Positions 22,901 through 33,194 of a stretch of 64,000 bases of DNA are shown piece by piece. The position numbers were made by a program, and so were the translations under genes. The notes below the pieces were generated by a model. It was not told the DNA's origin, searched no databases, and worked only from the letters and a program-made list of their open reading frames with translations. The stretch is from NCBI GenBank assembly GCA_963971535.1, contig OZ020589.1, forward strand, positions 86,565,796 to 86,629,795, given 5' to 3'. This DNA is from Notolepis coatsorum (taxonomy: Eukaryota; Chordata; Actinopteri; Aulopiformes; Paralepididae). Every line of letters begins with the position of its first letter. Within the stretch, counting starts at the first letter, position 1.

Positions 22901-23710
22901 GCTCCTGGCCGACCAGTGACCACAGGAAGACGTGGGCCTCTGGAACCCTCGCCTTCTTCATCGGCTGGTTCACTGATTATAATCAAAAACAATGATTTAA
23001 TCAATCAATCAAAACCCAGAATAAATAATGTGTATTATCACCAACCTAGTATTATATTATTACATATAGTGTACTCACTTTTCAACCGGATCAATGGCAG
23101 GTGGCGCACCACGCCGACGAGGGCCACCAACACCACCTCTGGGTCTGGTTGCTCCTGGCCGACCAGTGACCACAGGAAGACGTGGGCCTCTGGAACCCTC
23201 GCCTTCTTCATCGGCTGGTTCACTGATTATAATCAAAAACAATGATTTAATCAATCAATCAAAACCCAGAATAAATAATGTGTATTATCACCAACCTAGT
23301 ATTATATTATTACATATAGTGTACTCACTTTTCAACCGGATCAATGGCAGGTGGCGCACCACGCCGACGAGGGCCACCAACACCACCTCTGGGTCTGGTT
23401 GCTCCTGGCCGACCAGTGACCACAGGAAGACGTGGGCCTCTGGAACCCTCGCCTTCTTCATCGGCTGGTTCACTGATTATAATCAAAAACAATGATTTAA
23501 TCAATCAATCAAAACCCAGAATAAATAATGTGTATTATCACCAACCTAGTATTATATTATTACTCACTCCTCTACTGGATCGAGACCGCTTCCGTATAAA
23601 ACTTCGTCATCTGTGAAAAAGCTCTCACAACCAGATTCCTCATCGACTTCTTCATCAGTCAGTAGTACCAATTCGAGAGCTTCAGCTGGTGTGAGACGTC
23701 GGGATGCCAT
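19994..23710 (-). CDS. piggyBac transposase with a tandem array of seven identical exons (9 exons, 959 aa predicted)
   Basis: Proposed exons on the minus strand: 23710-23568, seven of 144 bp (23472-23329, 23222-23079, 22972-22829, 22722-22579, 22472-22329, 22222-22079, 21972-21829) and 21722-19994. All junctions are GT-AG (GTGAGTA donors, ATAATCAG acceptors), all introns are phase 2, and the total is 2880 nt, which is exactly in frame. Exon 1 starts MASRRLTPAEALELV and is acidic, like PGBD N-termini. The last exon holds the DDE_Tnp_1_7 core with the three catalytic Asp in SIDERM (near 21025), YVDNFYTS (near 20775) and GGVDLSDQ (near 20430). It ends in a Cys-rich zinc domain (CVHCKMK ... CGECGVALC ... 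CFFTYH) that binds the TIRs in this family. The core has no stop or frameshift, so the transposase may be functional. The repeat exons add 336 residues that are not usual in the family. Splicing is inferred. Confidence 0.72.
21723..23522 (-). repeat. 250-bp tandem repeat containing a complete exon, 7 units
   Basis: Exact 250-bp period; the seven units look identical, introns included. Each unit holds a 144-bp exon between an acceptor (TTGATTATAATCAG) and a donor (GTGAGTACACTA), plus a 106-bp intron. The exon encodes 48 residues rich in Arg, Gly and Pro, with GRPGATRPRGGVGGPRRRG at its centre and EPADEEGEG at its start. Its 5' 115 nt or so equal the start of the terminal transposase exon, and its 3' end (IDPVE) resembles the end of exon 1 (LDPVE). 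Confidence 0.92.
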
Positions 23711-23744
23711 AACTGACTGAATGACTGATTCTTGTAAACATGTG

Positions 23745-23755
23745 CTTTATATATA
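23745..23755 (-). promoter_or_regulatory. TATA-box-like site upstream of exon 1
   Basis: CTTTATATATA on the plus strand reads TATATATAAAG on the minus strand, about 35-45 bp upstream of the proposed ATG at 23710. If used, the 5' UTR would be very short. Confidence 0.45.
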
Positions 23756-23795
23756 TTGAGTTTGGGCTCTCAATGGCCATTGGCTCTGGTATTTC

Positions 23796-24030
23796 GGCGG
23801 GGAGGAACTACATTAATTCTAGTCATTCACACACAAATCTGCCTCAAGTCACATTCCATTCAGACACAAATCAAGCACTCCAGACATTATAATAATGTTG
23901 TTGCCAGACATTCAAGGTTAGATGGTATCCATTGTCTGCCTAATGGCGGGGAGGAACTACATTAATTCTAGTCATTGACAACACAAATCTGCACATCTGC
24001 CTCACAAGTCACATTCCATTCAGACATGCA
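23796..24030. repeat. Two direct repeats of about 75-85 bp upstream of the transposase
   Basis: GGCGGGGAGGAACTACATTA at 23797 recurs at 23945. Both copies continue through AATTCTAGTCATT and AGTCACATTCCATTCAGACA. They lie upstream of the TATA-like site and could be transposase-binding or regulatory repeats; function is unknown. Confidence 0.75.
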
Positions 24031-24094
24031 TATACACACACTAGATAGACAGAGGTTTAGATATTTAGATAGATATATAATAGTAATATAATAG

Positions 24095-24300
<206 letters not shown>

Positions 24301-24499
24301 GAATAATTTTCTATAGGCTTGCCGTGGTAGTCAGTGATACTGGTGTCATTCTGTGTTCAGGCTTCCATACTTATTGAAAAGAATGCTCATATCCAAAAGT
24401 ATTAGATAGATATAGGTCATACATGTAGGTATGCATTTGGTTACACACACACACACACAGAAGTAGTCTCAGAGAGGGAGATACAGAGGAGAGATGGAG

Positions 24500-24890
24500 A
24501 GAGAGATTTGAACTTAGTGTCCACTTGGGTGTCTGAAAACAGGCTGAAGTTAAACATCTCAAAAACCAAGAGCCTAATATTGGGATCCAAGCATACTATA
24601 AGAAAAACGTGAAGCTAAGTATATCTTTAGACGGAACAGCTATTGAGCAAGTTTAATCCCTTTTATTGTATTGTCTGTGATCTGATACTCTGTTTGTGTA
24701 CTGTAATGCTATTTGGAAATATTTTTATATTTTTATATGTAGGAATATTGGAATATATTTTTAAATGTATGCTACTATAATGTTATGTATGTATGTACTG
24801 TTTTTGTTGTGTGTGGACCCCAGGAAGACTAGTTGTTGCTGCGGTGATGACTAATGGGGATCCGTAATAAAGATAAAGATAAAGAGAGGG
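24500..24890 (+). pseudogene. RSg-1/L2-like LINE 3' fragment
   Basis: A short frame (TWVSENRLKLNISKTKSLIL) at about 24520-24585 is the reverse transcriptase segment after the catalytic box. After an apparent internal deletion comes a 3' UTR ending GGACCCCAGGAAGACTAG ... CTAATGGGGATCCGTAATAAA, a 3' end known from salmonid and other teleost LINEs, with an (AAAGAT)n tail. It is a dead fragment inside the piggyBac 5' region. Confidence 0.65.
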
Positions 24891-24969
24891 AGATAGGGAG
24901 ATATAGATAGAGAGAGGGAGAGATAGAGGGAGAGAGATATATATAGGTTAGAAAGCAACCTGGGTTCTC

Positions 24970-25056
<87 letters not shown>

Positions 25057-25063
25057 CAGAGAG
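24888..25063. repeat. (GAGAGG)n, (GACA)n and (GA)n microsatellites
   Basis: Purine-rich tracts at 24888-24945 and 24970-25063, inside the piggyBac 5' region. Confidence 0.9.
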
Positions 25064-25779
25064 GCGACGTCATCTTTCCTTCACTCGCGCTGTCAACTAA
25101 AGCACCGTGTTTACTCAGCGCGGGTGACCAAAACACCAAACTCGTCACACAGTAGCCAGTGGCTGATCATATACACACACGCACTCTGCCATACTTAGTT
25201 AATGTTTTAGCGCGACGTGGGTATACAGGACTGTCGAAGCAGAAGAAGCAGACATACATAGAAGCAGACTCGACACAAGTTTCGTCTTGACGCTGCGTCT
25301 CAGCGCACACACACACATACACACACACCACATTATTCTGCGAAGCAGCTCAGTGTCCCGTGGATATTATTGCAAGAGATATTTCATACATATTATGAAA
25401 AGCCGATGCCGATCTGTTGTTTAGAATTTGGATGGGGGGTAGCGAGTCTCTGATACCTCTCACCTCTGCGCGGGGGTCTAACACCTTCACAGCGCACACG
25501 CTTCTCTTGTGTGTGTGCGCGCGTGGGTGACGTGCGTTTCGTGACGTGCTGTAGTTCTCTGGCAAACGCAGATAATTACAAGCATAACATCTAGCAAGAA
25601 TTAAACGTATTTACAAATCGTATTATGTTTAGCAAGTAAGGAGACATATATAGTAAATCTCAAAGCACTCGAAATTGTCATTTTTCTATTTTTACAGATT
25701 TCTGAAAAGCGCGACTTCCAGAGCATTTATGAGTCATTCTAAATCCCTTTGTTCTCCGCCCACGGGTCCAAACAAGCCC

Positions 25780-25798
25780 CGCGACCTAAAAGGGTTAA
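25780..25798 (-). repeat. piggyBac 5' terminal end with TTAA
   Basis: Minus strand TTAACCCTTTTAGGTCGCG, with a subterminal GTGGGCGGAGAACAAAGGGA shared with the ends at 53230 and 56628. Confidence 0.65.
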
Positions 25799-26414
25799 GA
25801 CCGGGACATGCCGCCGGCGGAGTAGATTTGACATAAATGCGTTGCATTAGCCAAAATCGCTGTCAATCATAAAGTTCTCATCCAATCCACACCACTCAAA
25901 CTGCATTAGATTCCTGAGGGGTTTCGCTTTCCAATGAGGGGCAGGACATTACAGTATATTATACTTGTTGTTATATATATATAATAGTATTACTGAGAGT
26001 TCTGTAGTGTTTCTGAACTTTAGTTTAGCGTTTCTTGTCGTGATTTGTCCTGTGTGAGGCTGAGCGTTTTTCTAGAGTCTAATTAGACCATTTTTTCTTG
26101 CATCGATTTTACTGCATCAAATCAAATACAACAGAATATACTTGGGCTGTTTTTTTATTAGTGGTAATACTATTGGAAAAACGTACTATAATGTAATATT
26201 ATTAGTGTTAGATAGATAGATTTGATAGTGTTTGTAGTGTCGCGTTTTTGTGTTGTATTACAGGGCAATGGAGAGTCGAGTCGAGTTTAGCCAGGGGAGA
26301 AAAAAGGTTTGTGGAGGAAGAACATCAGCTGTCTTTTTTTGTGTGTGATATATCCTACTCTCTCCTGCTCTCTCCTGCTCTTTTCCTGTTCTCTCCTGCT
26401 GACACACACTGGCA
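25799..26414. other. No gene recognised
   Basis: About 600 bp, AT-rich, with no supported ORF or element end. Confidence 0.6.
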
Positions 26415-26449
26415 GCAGGAGGGATAACAGAACGAATACTTAAGTCGTG

Positions 26450-27741
26450 TGCAAATCAGCTGGCCTCAGTATTTACATCCATATTCAATCTATCCCTGGC
26501 TGAGTCCGTGGTCCCTGCCTGCTTCAAAATGTCCACTATAATCCCTGTGCCAAAAAACTCCTCTCCAGCAGGCCTAAATGACTGGTGGCACTCACCTCTG
26601 TGGTCATGAAATGCTTTGAGAGGCTGGTCAAGGACCACATCTGTGCCTCTCTCCCTAGTAACATGGACCCACTGCAGTTTGCATATAGGACAAACAGGTC
26701 CACTGACGATGCGGTCTCCCAAGTACTACACAACACACTATCTCACCTTGACAGTCAGAAGGGGGGCTATGTGAGATTGCTGTTCATTGACTATAGTTCA
26801 GCTTTCAACACCATAGTCCCCACCAGACTGGTTGACAAGCTGATCGATCTGGGTCTGAGCTCCGCCATGAGCGCCTGGATTCTGGACTTTCTAAGTGACA
26901 GGCACCAGGCGGTCAGGGTGGGGGTTATACCTCCAGCAAAATCACCCTGAGTATCGGGTCCCCCCAGGGCTGCGTTCTGAGCCCCCTGCTGTAGTCACTG
27001 TACACACATGACTGTGTGGCCAGGTTCAGCTCCAACTCCATAGTGAAGTTTGCGGTGGTGGGGCTGATCTCTAACAATGACGAGAAGGCCTATCGGGAGG
27101 AGGTTGATGAACTGGCACGCTGGTGCCGGGATAACAGCCTACTCCTGAACATTGGTAAAACCAAAGAACTGATTGTGGATTTTAGCAGAATACAGTAGGG
27201 GACACACACGCCACTGTGGATAAACGGGGCTATCGTGGACAGGGTGAGCAGTTTCAAGTACCTGGGAGTCCACATCACAGAGGACCTGACATGGTCTACA
27301 CACATAGATTATGTGGTGAAAAAGGCAAAACAGCGCCTCTATCACCTGAGACAGCTAAGAAAGTTCAGAGTATCTGGGAAGATACTCCACTCCTTCTATT
27401 CCGGGGCTGTAGAGAGCATTCTGACTGGAAACATCACTGCCTGGTTTGGAAACAGCACGGCACAGGACAAGAAGGCACTCCAGAGAGTGGTGCGCTCAGC
27501 CGAGTGTACTACGGGTATTGCACTACCACCCCTGCAGGACTTATATAACAGGAGGTGCAAATCCAGAGCCTGCAGAATAATGAAATACCCCCACCACCCC
27601 AACAACAGCCTGTTCAAGCTGCTGCGGTCAGGCAAGCGCCTACGGTCACACGCTGCAAGAACAGAGATACTCCGGCTCAGCTGCTTCCCCCAGGCCATCA
27701 GAACACTGAACACTGATCTCTCCACACACAAGCACACATGA
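26450..27741 (+). pseudogene. LINE ORF2 reverse transcriptase, multiply broken
   Basis: Motifs run in order but across three frames: [36 protein letters not shown] and [13 protein letters not shown] (26585-26950), then a shift near 26930, a stop in the motif B region near 26993, then KFSSNSIVKFA joined directly to VVGLIS (27016-27198, the catalytic FADD box is deleted), a stop at 27196, and the ORF2 tail (27235-27741, VSSFKYLGVHITEDLTWSTH to the C-terminus). Deletion of motif C and several stops show a dead copy. Confidence 0.8.
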
Positions 27742-28354
27742 ACAAGTCAAGTCAAGTAATTTATTTATATAGCACGTTTAAAAGCACAAGAGCCAACCAA
27801 AGTGCTGTACAATCAAAGCTTAAAATCAATGTCCTAATATAAAATACACAAATACAAAAATACAAAAAGGCACAGCAGGACAAGACAGTCCATTCAGAGA
27901 GTAGGACAGTAGGACAACACACGGATAGGGGAACACAAAGTACAGTAGCACACAGGGGACAGAGGAGCATAAGAAGATATACAGGAGGGGGGGGGGGCAG
28001 GATAAAATTGCATGGGAGTGTGTGAGTTAGGGTGTGGGAGAATCAGGGTTTATTGAAGGCCAGGGAATAGAAGTGGGTTTTTAGACAGGCCTTAAATGTC
28101 TCCAGTGAGGGGGCAGATCGGATCTCCAGGGGAAGCTGGTTCCATAGCTTGGGGGCCACGGCCTTGAAGGAGCGATCGCCTCTCTTTTTGAGTCTGGTGC
28201 GGGGGGGGACCAGCCGAGCCTGGTTGGAGGATCTTAGTGACCTGGGTGCTGCGTAGGGGGTGATGAGCTCGGTGATGTATAAGGGTGCTGCACCCGATAG
28301 TGCTTTAAAGGTGAGGAGGAGGATTTTAAAGTCTACACACACATACACACACAC
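27742..28354 (-). pseudogene. LINE 3' end (ORF2 C-terminus, 3' UTR, pentamer tail) nested in another LINE
   Basis: Minus-strand frame 28354-28043 encodes FKILLLTFKALSGAAPLY, then PYAAPRSLRSSNQARL and FKAVAPKLWNQLPLEIRSA, a C-terminal module widespread in L2/CR1-like ORF2 proteins. The 3' UTR runs to 27745, with tail (CTTGA)n and the common AATTTATTTATATAGCACG motif on the plus strand. A poly-G run at 27988-27996 lies in the UTR. Confidence 0.72.
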
Positions 28355-28480
28355 AACACAATATTCTGCACTCGCTCACACACAAACGCACCATAGGTCG
28401 CTTTAAACACACAAGAAAAGGACACTTTAAAGGAAGGGGAAAAAGGACACTTTAAGAAATAACTTGTTGTGATTAGTCCA

Positions 28481-28875
28481 TAGTATAGTTAGTAACAGCA
28501 AGTATACAGATGCAGCCATAAATTGTCTTGTTTGGCACCATATTAACGGTAACGATGACCAGAAGGGGGGCTCGAATACAGCTGGTGACAACGGCCCGAC
28601 GCGCCGTCTGTTTGTTTATTCATTGGAGGAGCTCCGTGCTCGACAAAGCTCAAGTTACATTCAACTCGATTACAGCTGGTGACTTCATTCATAGGACGCT
28701 ACAACGTCCTATGTCTACAGACTGTATGAATTAATGTTGCTGAATTAAAGAATTAATACGTAAAACGTGTCAAATCAGCAGTCAAAGTGTATTTCCAGCA
28801 TCACGTTTGTTTACCAACTATTTTAACTGTTATTAGTCAAATATAACATGACAGAATCTCATAGCATTTTATGTG
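28481..28875. other. No gene recognised
   Basis: Spacer; the small open frames show no motif. Confidence 0.55.
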
Positions 28876-28943
28876 TGTGGCCGTGGTGTAGTGGAATAAT
28901 CCATGTCTCTGAACCTGGCGATTGGGGTTTGATTCCCGTTTTT
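28874..28943 (+). other. tRNA-like sequence (tRNA pseudogene or SINE head)
   Basis: GTGGCCGTGGTGTAGTGGA resembles a pol III A box, and GGGGTTTGATTCCCG about 35 bp later resembles a B box (GGTTCRANTCC with one change), with a plausible T-stem GGG/CCC. The acceptor stem is not convincing, so I do not call it a working tRNA. No SINE tail was identified. Confidence 0.45.
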
Positions 28944-30372
28944 GTATTTTATATAATTATTTTATAAAAATTAAATGGTGGTGTTCTGGTAACATCTGTG
29001 GTAAATTATCCAAACGAAACATTAACTTTCCCCAAGAAAGGTCTACATCCATGGGAGAAAGGTTCATGTAAGTTGGTAATAGGAGTAAGATAGTTATTTC
29101 AGTACTACTTAATATAGTTTCACTACTGGTTAAAGAGAGGCTCTGGTTTCTAACTGTGTCTCAAACCCCCCCTGGAGAGGAGAGGTGAGACCACAGAATG
29201 AGATCACCCTTAATTTACACATAATTCTAAAGAAGGCAATTATATTACTCTGTCTCTCTGCAACTGTAAACACTCTGGAACATATTTAGGCCTTGAGACA
29301 AGCTAAAGTTAGCATTTCAATAGGTCATCTGTTTACTATAGCCAGAACTCAACAATAGGTCATTCAGGAACCCACTGTAAGAAATAGGAGATTGGCTCAC
29401 AAGCCAATCTTTAGGGTCCAACTTCAAAGAAAGAGCACCTGGTCTCCTCCGAGGGACAGGAACAGCTTTGTTTACATATAAACAAAGGAGGAATTAACAC
29501 TTTGATCGCCATGGTTAAATTCATAATTTACCATCCCTCGCCATCTCTATTTGTCTATGGAGAAGTTCCCCTTCTTTGCAGGGCTATAACTTTTAAAATG
29601 TTATTGCTAAATTGACATTATTATGGCCCATTCAATTTCCTATATCTATTGTTCAGGGTGTAGCAACGTTATACTTTTTCATTCACATATTCATACTAAA
29701 ATACGGTCTAAAGTATAAGTATGTTTTTATCGTTTTCTGCAGCTTTCTCCAGAACGTGATTTATAGCTCCAAATGCATTATATTGATGATGAAATACAGT
29801 TTGATAGCAATCGGCGCGAGATAAAAAATTTCAACTGGACGTGGTTCTAGAAGTTACTACGTATCATCTGATGTTGACCGGATGGGCGGGGGGTCATTTA
29901 TAATTCCGTGGGCAACGTTATATCATTCATCTAGTGTGGGTGATATGATCATCAGAGCAGTTAGTAAAGAACACGTTGGAAAATAACGCTGGATCTTACC
30001 GTATCTTCCTCGCGCCGTTGGGCGATGAGCGTGGAGCAGAGATATTCCTATTATGGGATGTCGAAATACCCGATCCATCTCCAGGTTGTATAATAGTATA
30101 ATACGTCCAAATCATGTTGTTTGTCGAGTTATTTGCACCGATCGGTGTTCACTGTGTCAATATGGAGTCCTGCTAATGATAGCGAGTGCCCGGACTAAAT
30201 ATGGGTGAGCACCACTTCATCCACATGACTTCCTGTTGGGCGATCTGCCGAGCGGCCACCAGATGGCGCTCTTGAACCGTTAGAGAGTTGAGTGGAGCTC
30301 AGCAGTATATCTCAGGTCCCCGGAGGAGAAATATGATTTCGATCACAGATTTTTGAAATATTGATATCAAAG
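28944..30372. other. Unassigned AT-rich stretch before the Tx1-like LINE
   Basis: About 1.4 kb without recognisable coding potential. A perfect hairpin GATTGGCTCACAAGCCAATC lies at about 29390-29409. Confidence 0.5.
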
Positions 30373-30384
30373 ACGTGTTACGGC
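30373..30384. repeat. Left TSD of the Tx1-like LINE
   Basis: ACGTGTTACGGC, repeated exactly at 45658-45669 after the A-rich tail. It marks the original insertion site. Confidence 0.85.
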
Positions 30385-33194
30385 CATAGTCGTTAAACGT
30401 AAGTTGAATATTGTACTAAAGGGAGTATGGTCTGATGTAGAAGGTCGGATAACTATAGCTAAGATTGAACATAAGAACAGGAAAATAGCGTTGATAGCGG
30501 TATACGCCCCAAATTTGTACGAAGAAGATTTCTTCACTACACTAACGAATGCAATGTTAGACATTCCCGATTACTCATTTATAATAGGAGCGGATTTTAA
30601 TGCCATCTGGAACCCAAGGATGGACAAATCTTACCTCGCCTTTTCCAGCAAACAAAAGAATTCATCGAAAGCATTAAAGGATTGGTCGAAGATTACAGGT
30701 GTAAATGACTTATGGCGGTTACTTAATCCCACGACCCGAAAGTACTCTTGTCGATCTGCGAGACATAATACACTATCCAGAATAGATTATGTCTTTGCAT
30801 CACAGAGACTATTTGATAATTATGAAGTGGAAATGATACCCAACGCACTATCAGATCACTGTTATTTACTCCTTAAAGGTACATTTGGTATACTATCCTC
30901 CCGAGCCCCAAGATGGCGATTTAACTCGTTGCTGCTTAATAACAAGGAATTCATTACACAACTCAAAGAAGCACTTATAGTATTCCAACGGGAGAATGCA
31001 AACTCGGTGCAAGACCCCAGAATAATATGGATGTCGGTAAAGGGAATGATCAAAGATTTCACGGATAGCTTTTCCTCCAAAATGCGCAAGAATCAATGCA
31101 CAAAACTGGCTGAGCTGGAAACGCTTTACTCAACGTTATTTAATTCTCTAAAATACAACAACTCAACTCGACTAGAAAATCAAGTTAACGTACTAAAAAT
31201 AGAGATCAATGCCATATACAGACAACAATCGGAAACACAAATACGCAGCACAAGACAACAGCAGTACTCCCAAGGTTCCAAACCCAGCCACCTATTAGCC
31301 ATGAGATTAAGAATTAATGCAACATTTGCAGATATAACTACCATTAGAGCACAACAAGTACTTGTAACAGATCCTGTAAAAATAAACGATACATTCAAAG
31401 ATTCTACTCCGACTTATATAAATCAGAAACGACCTTCGATCAAAACAAAATGGACACATTTCTTAATCAAATTATTCTCCCTAAACTTTCAGAGGATGAC
31501 GCTAAACAGTTAGAAACACCGATCACACTAGAGGAACTCAAGAAGGCCATAACCGCAATGAAAAGTGGTAAGGCTCCTGGAAGAGACGGTTTCCCATCAG
31601 AAATGTACCTTTCTTGTTGGGACATAATTGGCCCCTTATTACTAAATATGATCTTATACTCAGTCAAGGAGGGGAACTTCCATAAGAATGACAATATTGC
31701 ACTCATAACAGTCCTCCTTAAAAAAGACAAAGACCCCAACGAGTGCAGTAGTTATAGACCTTTAAGCCTCCTCGGAACAGATATCAAACTGTACTCTAAG
31801 GTATTAGCCATCAGATTACAAAAGCATATGACGTCTTTAGTTCACCCGGACCAAACTGGCTTCATAGGAGGCCGCCTGATCACTGAGAACATAAGACGAA
31901 TACTGCACGTACTTGATGCCGACAAGGAGGACACCATACCTAAGGCGATGCTGTCCCTGGATGCTATGAAGGCCTTTGACAGGCTGGAATGGTCATATCT
32001 GTGGGCAGTGCTAGAAAGGATGGGGTTAGGAAAAGGATTCATCGATATGATTAAAGTATTATACAAAGACCCATCTGCCATGATTACAACAGGCACAATC
32101 ATCTCCAAAATATTTCCGGTATCACGCTCTGCCAGACAGGGTTGTCCTCTTAGTCCCGGACTGTTCAATCTATCATTAGAGCCTTTAGCACAATATATAA
32201 GACAATCCCAATCCATAGAACCAATCGTAATCAAGGGCACACAACAAAAAATGTGTTTATATGCGGACGATGTAATATTGTTCATGCAAAACCCCAAAAC
32301 CACATTGCCTCATCTGCTCAAGTTGATTGAGGACTTTGGTGATTTATCGGGATTTAAGATAAATTGGCCAAAGTCGGCTTTCCTTCCACTTAACACCCCT
32401 GCAAAAAAAGATACAACCCTCCCAGGACAGATACCGATGGTAAAACATTTCAGATGCTTGGGAGTGGAAATATTCCCTACCATAAGACAAACGGTGAAGC
32501 ACAACTACACAAAAATCCAAAACAAAATCAAAGACGACCTTGATAGATGGGCAAAACTTAGAAACACAGTACAAGCACGGATATCAATAGTTAAGATGGA
32601 TGTACTACCTAAAATCAACTTCTTCTGTTCAATGCTACCGTTACCCCCTCCAGAGGGTTACTGGAAAAGATTACACTCCTCCACATACAAATTTATTTGG
32701 AATAACAAACCACCACGTATAAAAAGATCCACCGCACAGAGAAATAAAGCAGATGGTGGCGTGGCATTTCCAGATTTTTTCCTATATTTTAAGGCGTACA
32801 CATTAAGTCCATTGACAACATGGTTTGACTCCCAAGCATTAGCATCCTGGAGAAAAATAGAAGAAAACATAATAGACTGAAGGACATAGCATACACTAAA
32901 CTACCAATCAAGCACTGTGAACGAAAATTTGGCCCCATAATTACTCATGCGATCCGGATATGGCGTGAATCACAAAAAAAAATCCTAACCCACAAAAATG
33001 GCACAATCATACTCCCTTATTCAATAACAATGCACTCTTAATTGGAAAACGACCTATAAGATTCCCTATATGGGAAGAGCAAGGCATACACTCATTAGGG
33101 GATGTTTTTAACAAACAGGGTTTTTGTAGTGATAAAGAAATACGCAAAAAATTTAATCTCACCAAGTCCACATGGCTTTTTCACAAACAGTTAG
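30385..33194 (+). pseudogene. Tx1/L1-type ORF2: endonuclease and reverse transcriptase (first part)
   Basis: Frame 1 (30404-31513) carries the AP-endonuclease C-terminal half: IIGADFNAIWNP, SRIDYVFASQ and the catalytic SDH in NALSDHCYLLL. It shifts at about 31450-31510 into a second frame (31450-32880) with the reverse transcriptase: MKSGKAPGRDGFPSEMYL, DKDPNECSSYRPLSLL, LDAMKAFDRLEW (motif A), RQGCPLSPGLFNLSLEPLA (motif B) and LYADDVILF (intact YADD motif C). A stop arises at 32878 because of a roughly 10-bp deletion compared with the related fragment at 34660-34675. Beyond it (32881-33194) similarity continues in broken frames up to the BEL insertion. ORF2p would nick DNA and copy LINE RNA; this copy is dead from truncation, frameshifts and insertion. 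Confidence 0.85.
33190..33194. repeat. BEL TSD, left copy
   Basis: GTTAG, repeated at 44654-44658; 5 bp, the usual size range for BEL/Pao integrase. Confidence 0.85.

Larger units (their letters stand above)
26415..28480 (+). mobile_element. L2/Rex1-type LINE, 5'-truncated, with a second LINE nested in its 3' UTR
   Basis: Same family as 7364-9658, opposite orientation. The coding part ends at about 27741. The 3' UTR (CACACAAGCACACATGA) is cut at 27742 by a minus-strand LINE 3' end and seems to resume at about 28335 with the CA-rich UTR and a CATAGGTCGCTTTA motif also seen (reverse) near 7585. The 3' boundary near 28480 is approximate. Confidence 0.7.

Noticed and set aside
21427..23473. Repeated minus-strand 61-aa and plus-strand 133-aa open frames in the 250-bp array
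   Set aside because: They read through introns or the wrong strand; the spliced minus-strand exon model is in frame with the transposase and has consensus splice sites.
21723..23522. CRISPR-like array because of regular identical repeats
   Set aside because: Repeats and spacers are both identical, the period is 250 bp, the context is a eukaryotic transposon, and no cas gene is present.
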